From assembly GCA_900546265.1 (NCBI GenBank), contig URCA01000027.1, positions 1-45,042 on the forward strand: a DNA stretch of 45,042 bases. Direction: 5' to 3'. Origin of the DNA: an uncultured Oscillospiraceae bacterium (GTDB lineage Bacteria; Bacillota; Clostridia; Oscillospirales; Acutalibacteraceae). The notes under the pieces are model-generated. The model had not been told where the DNA came from, searched no databases, and worked only from the letters and a program-made list of their open reading frames with translations. Made by a program: the position numbers and the translations under genes. Each line of letters begins with the position of its first letter. Position 1 is the stretch's first letter. This document shows, one piece after another, positions 1 through 5,949 of this stretch.

Positions 1-20
1 ACTATTTTTAAGGAGGTATT

Positions 21-92
21 ATGACTTATCGAATAATGTTACTTGTCGAATTAACCCGCCCGGAGGAGGTACAGCATGACCCGGCAGGATGA
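21..92 (+). CDS. Possible 23-residue leader or small peptide ORF
   Basis: An ATG follows an almost perfect ribosome binding site (AAGGAGGT at 10-17) with normal spacing and opens a 23-codon frame (MTYRIMLLVEL...) that stops inside the next gene, overlapping its start by 17 bases. I recognise no family. It could be a small translated peptide that couples translation into the downstream membrane-protein gene, or the decayed start of a lost gene. The binding site is the best evidence that it is translated; the length is too short for any other support. Confidence 0.35.
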   Translation: MTYRIMLLVELTRPEEVQHDPAG

Positions 93-1296
93 TCCCACTT
101 CGGGCCAAGTTGGCCCGAAGTCCCAATTCCAGCCGGACAGCGAAAAGCCACGCCCATCCGAGCGGCTGCGGCCGGACGAGGAGCCGGGAATCGCCAAATC
201 AAAGCTGCGGGCAGACAAGACTGGATCCAAGCTGGAACAGGCCAGAGTAAGGCTGGCCGCTCAAAAGCCAAAGAAGCCGCCCGGTATTGGAAAAAAGGCA
301 GTACGGCAGATACGGGCCGGGACATGGCAATATCTTCACGACAAAATCCATCAGGTGGAGCAGGAAAACGCCGGTGTGGAGGGTGCCCACAAATCCGAAC
401 TGACCGCCGAGGGAGGGCTGCGCAGGCTGTCACGCTATGCGAAAAAGCGGTGGAACACCCGCCCCGCCCGGCTGGCGGAGAAGTGGGAACGCAAAAATAT
501 TCGGGCAAATACGAAATGGGAATTTCAGAAAATGGCGCAGGAGCATCCGACGTTGAAAAGCAATGTTCTGTCCCGGGCCGTACAGAAGCACAAGCTGAAA
601 CAGCAATATGCGAAAAAGGCACGACAGACGGCCAAGCAGGGAGCCAAAGCAGCGGGCAAGGTGGCATCGTATACGGAAAAGGCGGCCCGTGCCGTGGGCG
701 GGGTGATCTTGCGTCATCCGGTGGGAGCGCTGATCGTGGCGGCGGCTGTCCTTGTGGGGTATCTGCTCTGCTCGGTGTTCTCCCTGTTCCCTCTGCTGGG
801 AGGCGGGATGACGGGCACAGTGGAAAGCGCCGCCGCATATACCGCTGCGGATGCCGATATTATGGGAGCCGAAACGGACTACAACGCTTTGGAGGAAGCC
901 TTGCGTCAGGAGCTGGCCGGGATCGAGGCAGCACACACCGGCTATGACGAATATCGCCGTGATGTGGACGGTATCGGGCACGCTCCCCACGAGCTGGCCG
1001 CCTATCTTTCCGCCAAATATGGTGCGTACACCCGGGCAGGGGTACAGGAGGAGCTGCGGGCTTTATTCAGCGAGCAGTATGTCCTGACACTGACCGAAGC
1101 GGAGGAGCAATGGGCGGACGCCGACGGAAATATCCATGTGCGGCGTGTCCTGTACATCACCCTCCGCAGCCGTAGCCTGTCCGATCTGGCAGGCTCCCGG
1201 CTGAACGCCGAACAGAAGGAGCTTTACGATGTCATGCTGGAACTAAAGGGCAACAGGCCCGACCTATGGAATGAAAGGAGCGCCTATGAACAGTAA
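76..1296 (+). CDS. CD1108-like conjugation membrane protein lacking the peptidase domain
   Basis: This 406-residue protein has a highly basic, Lys/Arg/Ala-rich cytoplasmic N-terminus (about 1-210), one clear transmembrane segment (about 214-240, HPVGALIVAAAVLVGYLLCS) and an acidic outside domain. The layout matches the CD1108 family of mobile-element proteins, which in C. difficile CTn elements precede DUF4315 and DUF4366 genes as here. From memory, family members usually continue into an NlpC/P60 peptidoglycan hydrolase domain; this one stops soon after the GNRPDLW segment, with the next gene starting before its stop codon. It is therefore either a peptidase-less variant or a truncation. Residues 8-16 (TSGQVGPKS) are encoded by a copy of the 23-base palindrome. 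The start has GGAGGAGGT at 62-70. Role in the mating channel is inferred from family and neighbours. Confidence 0.7.
   Translation: MTRQDDPTSGQVGPKSQFQPDSEKPRPSERLRPDEEPGIAKSKLRADKTGSKLEQARVRLAAQKPKKPPGIGKKAVRQIRAGTWQYLHDKIHQVEQENAGVEGAHKSELTAEGGLRRLSRYAKKRWNTRPARLAEKWERKNIRANTKWEFQKMAQEHPTLKSNVLSRAVQKHKLKQQYAKKARQTAKQGAKAAGKVASYTEKAARAVGGVILRHPVGALIVAAAVLVGYLLCSVFSLFPLLGGGMTGTVESAAAYTAADADIMGAETDYNALEEALRQELAGIEAAHTGYDEYRRDVDGIGHAPHELAAYLSAKYGAYTRAGVQEELRALFSEQYVLTLTEAEEQWADADGNIHVRRVLYITLRSRSLSDLAGSRLNAEQKELYDVMLELKGNRPDLWNERSAYEQ
98..120. repeat. ICE backbone palindrome, copy 1
   Basis: Perfect 11-base arms, CTTCGGGCCAA and TTGGCCCGAAG, around a central G. The flanking A and T extend pairing to 12 bases. 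It lies inside the coding sequence of the CD1108-like gene and is read as SGQVGPK. Confidence 0.92.
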
Positions 1297-1549
1297 GATT
1301 GAAAAAATCGACAGAGAATTGGAAAAGGCCCGGGATAAGGCCGCCGAATGGGCGGCCAAAGTGCGGGAGCTGGAACGGCAGCGGCAGGAGGAGGAAAACA
1401 GCCAGATCGTGCAGGCGGTGCGCTCCCTGAAGCTCACGCCGGAGGAGCTGGCCGCCTTTTTTCAGAATCCCGCCAACCTGACAGCTTCGGGCCAAGTTGG
1501 CCCGAAGTCCACGAACAAGAGCAAGGAGGAATCAGCCCATGAAGATTAA
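1286..1549 (+). CDS. DUF4315 family conjugative-element protein
   Basis: An 87-residue protein starting MNSKIEKIDRELEKARDKAA, a Lys/Glu-rich helical coiled coil, then the segment LTPEELAAFFQNP typical of DUF4315 proteins of Clostridial conjugative transposons. I place the start at 1286 because AAGGAG at 1274-1279 is correctly spaced for it; the upstream in-frame ATG at 1271 has no such site. It overlaps the end of the CD1108-like gene and the start of the DUF4366 gene, so translation is probably coupled. The last part (TASGQVGPKS...) is encoded by palindrome copy 2, which looks like a late C-terminal extension. Exact function in transfer is unknown. Confidence 0.8.
   Translation: MNSKIEKIDRELEKARDKAAEWAAKVRELERQRQEEENSQIVQAVRSLKLTPEELAAFFQNPANLTASGQVGPKSTNKSKEESAHED
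1485..1507. repeat. ICE backbone palindrome, copy 2
   Basis: Identical to copy 1 in all 23 bases and in the same orientation. It lies in the 3' end of the DUF4315 gene and is read in the same frame as copy 1, giving SGQVGPK. Confidence 0.92.
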
Positions 1550-2060
1550 AGCCTGTATTCCGACGGTACTGGCCGCCCTGTCCCTGTTTATCCTTCCGGC
1601 CAGTGCGGAGCCGCTTTCACCGCCCGGCACCGGAACAGTGATCGACAGCGGCACCGACGAGGACGGCAAGGAATTTTACACCATCCAGGCCCCCGACAAG
1701 GCCGTGTTCTATCTCATCATCGACCGGCAGCGTGGAACGGAGAATGTCTATTTTCTCGATGCGGTTGCCGCAAAGGACTTGCTGTCCTTGGCAGAGCCGG
1801 AGAAAAAACCGCCGGTCACGCAGACCACAGCCGCCCCGCAGCCGGAGACTCCGGCCCAGCCTGCACCGCAGGGCTCCGGCAATCTCTGGCTTCTTGCGGC
1901 GGTGTTGGCCGTGGTGGCCGCTGGCGGCGGGATCGGGTATTACTTCAAGATATACCGTCCCCGGCATCAAGTTCCCGATCTGGACGAGAATGACAGCGAC
2001 GAGCCTGCGCCGTGGGATGACGATACCAACATAGACGAAGAAACGGAGGAGGACGAATGA
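1539..2060 (+). CDS. DUF4366 (CD1107-like) membrane protein of the ICE
   Basis: A 173-residue protein with an N-terminal signal peptide (MKIKACIPTVLAALSLFILP, cleavage near ASA-EP), an extracellular domain with the pattern DEDGKEFYTIQAPDKAVFYLIID and VYFLDAV that marks DUF4366/CD1107 proteins, a Pro/Thr-rich linker, one membrane segment (about 112-132, LWLLAAVLAVVAAGGGIGYYF) and an acidic cytoplasmic tail ending in DDDTNIDEETEEDE. The start at 1539 has AAGGAGG at 1523-1529. It overlaps the DUF4315 gene by 11 bases and the next gene by 4. The family occurs next to DUF4315 in Clostridial conjugative transposons and is presumed to belong to the transfer apparatus. Confidence 0.82.
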   Translation: MKIKACIPTVLAALSLFILPASAEPLSPPGTGTVIDSGTDEDGKEFYTIQAPDKAVFYLIIDRQRGTENVYFLDAVAAKDLLSLAEPEKKPPVTQTTAAPQPETPAQPAPQGSGNLWLLAAVLAVVAAGGGIGYYFKIYRPRHQVPDLDENDSDEPAPWDDDTNIDEETEEDE

Positions 2061-2239
2061 ATTTCACCGACAGTCCCTATGAAAAGATGATGAAGGAAAT
2101 CCCCCGCCCCTATCGGGAGGAGGTTCCCTGCAAGACCTGCCGCCACCGTTTCCGCTGTAAGGGGCGGTGCCGGAAACGGTTTCGGGCGCTGCGGGAAAAG
2201 CAGGCCGATGCTTGGGGTCAGACCGACCCGGAGCGATAG
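2057..2239 (+). CDS. Small basic cysteine-rich protein of the ICE
   Basis: A 60-residue protein with four cysteines arranged CKTC-x5-C-x3-C (residues about 25-38) in a very basic context (RHRFRCKGRCRKRFR), suggesting a small zinc-binding, nucleic-acid-contacting protein. Its ATG overlaps the DUF4366 stop in an ATGA, and GGAGGA is just upstream, so it is part of the same operon. The following gene starts directly after its stop codon. I cannot name the family; its position between DUF4366 and a Cys-rich VLP protein is a common arrangement in these elements. Confidence 0.65.
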   Translation: MNFTDSPYEKMMKEIPRPYREEVPCKTCRHRFRCKGRCRKRFRALREKQADAWGQTDPER

Positions 2240-2602
2240 ATGCGGCGGGAGCTTACCCGTGACGAGCGGCGGGCGATCCGGCGATTGGTGACAAGCCTAT
2301 GCGCTAACTATGACAGGACGGAGGGGCTCTGCTTGCCGCTGGACTGTCCCTGCTATATGCTGAACAAGTGGTGGACGGGCGGCTTCTGCCGTTACTTTGA
2401 GGCAGCGGTGCTGCCGGTGAATTCGGCACTGGCAGCGGCTGTCACCGGCAAAGGAGCAGCCCCGGACACCCGGCTCTGTGCGGTATGCGGGCGAGCGTTC
2501 CTTCCGGCTGGGAAACAGGCATATTGCTCCGTTATTTGTGCAGAGGCCGCCCGCCGGAAACGGCAGCGGGAATACATGAGAAAAAGGCGGGTCGGGCGTT
2601 AG
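2240..2602 (+). CDS. Cysteine-rich VLP-domain protein
   Basis: A 120-residue basic protein with two cysteine clusters. The N-terminal half (LTRDERRAIRRLVTSLCANYD, LCLPLDCPCYM, FCRYFEAAVLP) matches the Cys_rich_VLP family found in conjugative transposons. The C-terminal half (CAVCGRAFLPAGKQAYCSVICAEAARRKRQREY) is a separate CxxC...CxxxC zinc-finger-like segment followed by a basic helix, resembling the zinc fingers attached to small DNA-binding proteins. ATG follows the previous stop codon with no gap, with GGAG at 2230. Probably a regulatory or relaxosome accessory protein; function is inferred only. Confidence 0.75.
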   Translation: MRRELTRDERRAIRRLVTSLCANYDRTEGLCLPLDCPCYMLNKWWTGGFCRYFEAAVLPVNSALAAAVTGKGAAPDTRLCAVCGRAFLPAGKQAYCSVICAEAARRKRQREYMRKRRVGR

Positions 2603-2651
2603 CTTTAGCCGCCCGTAAGCCCGCCTGTATCAACGCTTCCCGGTCACACTT

Positions 2652-2687
2652 CCGGGGCGGGTGGTATCTGTTCACCTCCCGCCCCGG
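2652..2687. terminator. GC-rich hairpin between small ICE genes
   Basis: CCGGGGCGGG (2652-2661) pairs perfectly with CCCGCCCCGG (2678-2687) around a 16-base loop that can add a few inner pairs. There is only a short T run after it (TTT), so it could attenuate or process the operon mRNA rather than end it. It lies in the 124-base gap between the Cys-rich VLP gene and the next gene. Confidence 0.45.
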
Positions 2688-2726
2688 TTTATGGCCGAAA
2701 AAGCTAACATCGAAAGGAGTATGCCG

Positions 2727-3050
2727 ATGGATATGGTACAGGGATATGCAATCCGGCAAGTGGTTTTGTTTGAGAACAACCGTGGGATCGCTTTCGGGGA
2801 AAATCCGGCGGCTCCCTCACCGTTTGCAACATGGCAATATACCGAGAATGACAGCCAGCGGGATTATTATTGGGGACACTATTTCCCGGACGAAAAAAGC
2901 GCACGGGACGATTTTGATTCCCGTGTGAAAAGGTATCGCAGCGATATGGGATTCAAGGAAAAATCTTCCATTATCGGCAGGCTGAAAGAGGCTTCCGACC
3001 GGCAGGAACCGTCCAAAGCCGACAGGCCGATGGAGCGAGAGGACAGATGA
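2727..3050 (+). CDS. Small conserved mobile-element protein of unknown function
   Basis: A 107-residue protein (MDMVQGYAIRQVVLFENNRG...). The pattern VVLFENNRGIAFGENPAAPSPFATWQYTEND...RDYYWGHYF is one I associate with a small protein common in Clostridial ICEs, always near the mobilisation genes, with no assigned function. The start is placed at 2727 because AAAGGAG (2713-2719) is 7 bases before it; the ATG at 2721 is too close. The C-terminus is hydrophilic (KEASDRQEPSKADRPMERED). It overlaps mobC by 4 bases (ATGA), so the two are probably co-translated. Confidence 0.65.
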   Translation: MDMVQGYAIRQVVLFENNRGIAFGENPAAPSPFATWQYTENDSQRDYYWGHYFPDEKSARDDFDSRVKRYRSDMGFKEKSSIIGRLKEASDRQEPSKADRPMEREDR

Positions 3051-3391
3051 CGGGACGGCGTACCCGGGACATTCATCTCCATGTGATGGTGTCGGCGGAG
3101 GAGCTTGCACAGATACGGGAGCGAATGGCGGATGCGGGTATCCGCAACGCCGGAGCCTATATGCGGAAAATGGCCCTAAACGGGTATGTGCTTCATGTTG
3201 ATCTTGAGCCGGTGCGGGAGCTGGTTTCCTTGCAGCGGCGGTGCGCCAACAATCTGAATCAGGTGGCTGTCCATGCCAACACCTGCGGCGTATACCCGGA
3301 CGAGATCGCCGGGCTCCAACGGGACTATCAGGCGCTATGGAGCCGGGTGTCCGCTGTGCTGAATCAGCTGGCGGCGATTGTGGATAAATGA
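3047..3391 (+). CDS. mobC: MobC-like relaxosome protein
   Basis: A 114-residue protein with the MobC pattern: an N-terminal ribbon-like segment (RTRDIHLHVMVSAEELAQIRERMADAGIRNAGAYMRKMALNGYVL) followed by a helical part with the hallmark LVSLQRRCANNLNQVAVHAN. MobC proteins bind the origin of transfer next to the nick site and help the relaxase open the DNA. It overlaps the preceding gene by 4 bases, and the relaxase lies 550 bases downstream with one small membrane-protein gene in between, the normal neighbourhood for this family. Confidence 0.85.
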   Translation: MTGRRTRDIHLHVMVSAEELAQIRERMADAGIRNAGAYMRKMALNGYVLHVDLEPVRELVSLQRRCANNLNQVAVHANTCGVYPDEIAGLQRDYQALWSRVSAVLNQLAAIVDK

Positions 3392-3507
3392 CGATGGCAA
3401 AGGGACAGGCCGGACAAGACTCGACCCCCATCGGCATCCTTGCGTCCTCCACGGCCCGGATGATACAATATAGGTAGGATATATCCACTGAAAGGAGCTG
3501 CAAATAT

Positions 3508-3798
3508 ATGCGTATCATTTTCAAGATTTTTGCCGTGCCGATTATGCTCATCCTGACCGTGGTGGTTGCCGTTTTCAAAGCCCTGCTTCATGTGGGCGCA
3601 TGGCTGCTGGGAATAGCCTCCGGGCTGATAGCGCTGCTCGCTGCGGCAATGCTGTTTACCGGGGAATATGTGGGAGGTGGTGTATACATGGCGCTGGCGT
3701 TTTTGGTGTCGCCCTTTGGGCTGCCCACCGTGGGGGCATGGCTTCTGGCCCATTTGCAGATCGTCAACTACTCACTGCGGGATTTCATTATGAGCTGA
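3508..3798 (+). CDS. CD1845-like small membrane protein
   Basis: A 96-residue, very hydrophobic protein with three or four membrane segments (about 5-25, 28-52, 55-70) ending LQIVNYSLRDFIMS. The pattern IFKIFAVPIMLILTVVVAVFK, then LAFLVSPFGLPTVGAWLL, then NYSLRDFI resembles the CD1845 family of proteins carried by C. difficile-type conjugative elements. AAGGAG at 3493-3498 sets the start. It lies between mobC and the relaxase. Function is unknown; a role at the membrane in mating is plausible from context only. Confidence 0.7.
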   Translation: MRIIFKIFAVPIMLILTVVVAVFKALLHVGAWLLGIASGLIALLAAAMLFTGEYVGGGVYMALAFLVSPFGLPTVGAWLLAHLQIVNYSLRDFIMS

Positions 3799-3801
3799 CA
3801 G

Positions 3802-3824
3802 CTTCGGGTCAAGTTGGCCCGAAG
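3802..3824. repeat. ICE backbone palindrome, copy 3
   Basis: Same 23-base unit in the same orientation as copies 1 and 2, with one change (CTTCGGGTCAA in the left arm), beginning 4 bases after the stop codon of the CD1845-like gene. The frame matching copies 1 and 2 would again read SGQVGPK, but here it is intergenic. Confidence 0.9.
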
Positions 3825-3830
3825 TATCGA

Positions 3831-3873
3831 ACACGAAGAACGGCGGCCCGATTTGGGCCGCCGTTCTTCGTGT
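3831..3873 (+). terminator. Perfect 19-bp hairpin before the relaxase gene
   Basis: ACACGAAGAACGGCGGCCC (3831-3849) pairs base for base with 3855-3873 around a 5-base loop (GATTT). It is directly followed by TATCCATC rather than a T run, so it is not a textbook terminator, but the stem is very stable. It lies 7 bases after palindrome copy 3 and 69 bases before the relaxase start, so it probably separates relaxase expression from the upstream operon, or is a protein-binding cruciform. Confidence 0.7.
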
Positions 3874-3941
3874 ATCCATCCTGCCCGTCCCATTTTGGTA
3901 TCCGTCTATCACATTCCAAAATCTTTCACAATACGGAGGAG

Positions 3942-5360
3942 ATGACGTACACGGCCACTACCTATCTAAAATCGCATCATATCAGTAGCGGCAAGACAAT
4001 TCGGGAATCCATGCAGGATCGTTTTGATTACGGACAAAACCCGTACAAAACGCAGGACGGAGATTTGATTCTGTCCTACGAATGTGACCCCGAAACGGCT
4101 GACGCAGAATTTCTTTTAAGCAAGGCAAAGTACAAAGCAATTACAGGCAGGGAGCAGAAGCGAGACGAGGACGTGCTGTGCTATCAAATACGCCAAGCCT
4201 TTCCACCCGGCGAATTGGATGCGGAGGCGGCCTTGCAAACCAGCTATGAACTGGCGATGCGCTGGACAAAAGGCAATCATGCCTTTTTTGTAGTGTCCCA
4301 CGTGGATCGTCCCCACCCGCATTGTCATATTTATTATAATTCGACCTCGCTGGATTGCGCCCGGAAATTTCGGGACTTTTTAGGGTCGGGCCGTGCCTTG
4401 CGGCGGTTGTCTGACCGGGTATGTATTGAGCATGGCCTGTCGGTGATTACCAACCCAAAGCTGCACAGTCAGGGGAAATTCAAGCACTACGGCGATTGGC
4501 TGAACGCAGGTGGAAAACAACCGACCTATCTGGAACAGCTGCGGACAGTCATCGATGCGGCGCTGGCGAAACAGCCTGCTAACTTTGCCGCTTTTCTCTC
4601 ATACATGGAGGCGGCAGGATATACAGTCAAGCACGGTCGCAGCGGGAGCATCAGCTTTCTGGCTCCCGGCCAGAAACGTCCCACTCGTCTGCGTGCCTCC
4701 ACCCTCGGGGAAGGCTACGGGCCGGAGGAGATACAGGCCGCCATATCGGGTAGCCGACGGATCACGGAGGCGACGGATCGCAAGGTCAACCTGATCGTGG
4801 ATATTCAGGCCAAGCTGCGAGAGGGTAAGGGGCCGGGCTATGAACGATGGGCCAAGGTTTTTAACCTCAAACAGCTGGCGGCGGCGCTGGCCTATTTACA
4901 GGAAAACAACCTGCTGGAATATGCACAGCTTGAGGAAAAAGCGGAAGCGGCTGCCGGGCAGTTTCATGCTCTGATGGACGAGATCAAGACCATCGAGGCA
5001 GCGCTGACCGTCAACCGGGAGCTCAAGGCAGCCACGGTGAAATATGCCAAGACCCGTCCCGTTTTTGAAGCCTACAAGGCGGCGGGCTACAGCCGGAAAT
5101 TTCTTGCGGAGCATGAAGCGGAGCTGGCGATCTACCGGGCCGCCCGAACCGATTTTCAGCGGCTTCTGAACGGGGCGAAGCTGCCGAAAATGGACAAGCT
5201 CAAGGAGGAGGGCCGTAAGCTGACCGACCGAAAAAAGGCGTTGTATGCGGACTATCAGGAAGTCAAACGGGATATGCAGGAGGTGTTGGCCGCCAAGGCC
5301 AACATCGACTATCTGCTCGGCTACGACGGGCAGGAGAAAAACAAGAAACAGGAGCGATAG
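3942..5360 (+). CDS. MOBP-type relaxase (mobilisation nuclease)
   Basis: A 472-residue relaxase that would nick the element at its origin of transfer and lead the single strand into the recipient. Visible marks of the relaxase/mobilisation nuclease family: FDYGQNPYKT with the candidate catalytic Tyr30; SYECDPETADAEFLLSKAKY; and the metal-binding histidine motif HVDRPHPHCHI (120-130). The C-terminal half (about 280-470) is helical and charged, ending KNKKQER. The start at 3942 follows GGAGG, though the gap is only two bases; the open frame continues upstream without a better start, and homologues as I remember them begin close to this point. The preceding mobC and the serine recombinase at the right of the window complete the mobilisation set. 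Confidence 0.87.
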   Translation: MTYTATTYLKSHHISSGKTIRESMQDRFDYGQNPYKTQDGDLILSYECDPETADAEFLLSKAKYKAITGREQKRDEDVLCYQIRQAFPPGELDAEAALQTSYELAMRWTKGNHAFFVVSHVDRPHPHCHIYYNSTSLDCARKFRDFLGSGRALRRLSDRVCIEHGLSVITNPKLHSQGKFKHYGDWLNAGGKQPTYLEQLRTVIDAALAKQPANFAAFLSYMEAAGYTVKHGRSGSISFLAPGQKRPTRLRASTLGEGYGPEEIQAAISGSRRITEATDRKVNLIVDIQAKLREGKGPGYERWAKVFNLKQLAAALAYLQENNLLEYAQLEEKAEAAAGQFHALMDEIKTIEAALTVNRELKAATVKYAKTRPVFEAYKAAGYSRKFLAEHEAELAIYRAARTDFQRLLNGAKLPKMDKLKEEGRKLTDRKKALYADYQEVKRDMQEVLAAKANIDYLLGYDGQEKNKKQER

Positions 5361-5396
5361 CGGATGGGACGCATAAGGAGCAAAGCGACGCAACCA

Positions 5397-5419
5397 CTTC
5401 GGGCCAACTTGGCCCGAAG
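5397..5419. repeat. ICE backbone palindrome, copy 4 (central base inverted)
   Basis: Same perfect 11-base arms as copy 1, but the central base is C, which means it is the same unit inserted in the opposite orientation. It lies 37 bases after the relaxase stop codon. Confidence 0.92.
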
Positions 5420-5491
5420 CACCGGGTTTGGGGAGGCTCCCCAACAAGCAGTTTTATGCGGTTTCGCCGTAAGGCAAACCGTGTAAAACTT

Positions 5492-5511
5492 GCAACTGTG
5501 GCCACAGTTGC
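5492..5511. repeat. Perfect 20-base palindrome
   Basis: GCAACTGTGG followed directly by CCACAGTTGC with no loop. The absence of a loop suggests a site for a dimeric DNA-binding protein rather than an RNA hairpin. It lies 130 bases downstream of the relaxase gene, so a relaxosome or regulator site is plausible. Confidence 0.8.
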
Positions 5512-5949
5512 CCTGCTTGCCGCTACCCACTACCAAATTCTAAATCATAGTTTAGTCATTATATCTGATCTGGCGCAGACTGGCTTGAACGCATATCCAG
5601 CTTAATGCGATTCGCCACATTCTGTATCTTGAAACAACCCTGTAGGGTCGATGAGCGGGAACAGAAAATTATTATAGTCAATTATTTTACATTTGCCATG
5701 CCTGTGGCTGTCTGCAATGCCAAAGGAGCTGGCTGTATGCACTCAGGCGTACAACAATGATATTCTCAACTTTTCCCACAGGAAATGCCAAGTGTGTCGC
5801 AGAATGTAAGCGGAATGGTATTCAGCTTACGGTGTGAGTCGATAACCGGGATGCACTGACCATATCTGCTCATCGTCCCAATCACGCAGGCCGGACGGCT
5901 GCTGGGAATATTAAGGTAGATTTCCTCCGATCCGCTTCAAAAACATACA

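Larger units (their letters stand above)
5361..5949. other. Non-coding stretch after the relaxase; candidate origin-of-transfer region
   Basis: No convincing gene in 589 bases. It contains palindrome copy 4 (5397-5419), a hairpin at 5459-5481 (CGGTTT, GCC, loop GTAA, GGC, AAACCG), and the perfect 20-base palindrome at 5492-5511. The first 170 bases resemble DNA that recurs downstream of relaxases in Clostridial conjugative transposons. On the - strand about 5765-5939 there is a short open stretch (...IYLNIPSSRPACVIGTMSRYGQCIPVIDSHRKL...) that reads like a real protein fragment, but it has no convincing start and I do not recognise it. This stretch also marks the left join between ICE backbone and cargo. 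Confidence 0.5.

Noticed and set aside
26..838. Long - strand open frame opposite the CD1108-like gene
   Set aside because: Shadow of a GC-rich gene: composition (Arg/Pro/Cys-rich) is not protein-like and there is no binding site.
3600..3941. Upstream extension of the relaxase frame (about 114 codons)
   Set aside because: It would run through the CD1845-like gene, the palindrome and the 19-bp hairpin; the relaxase homology begins at the ATG at 3942.
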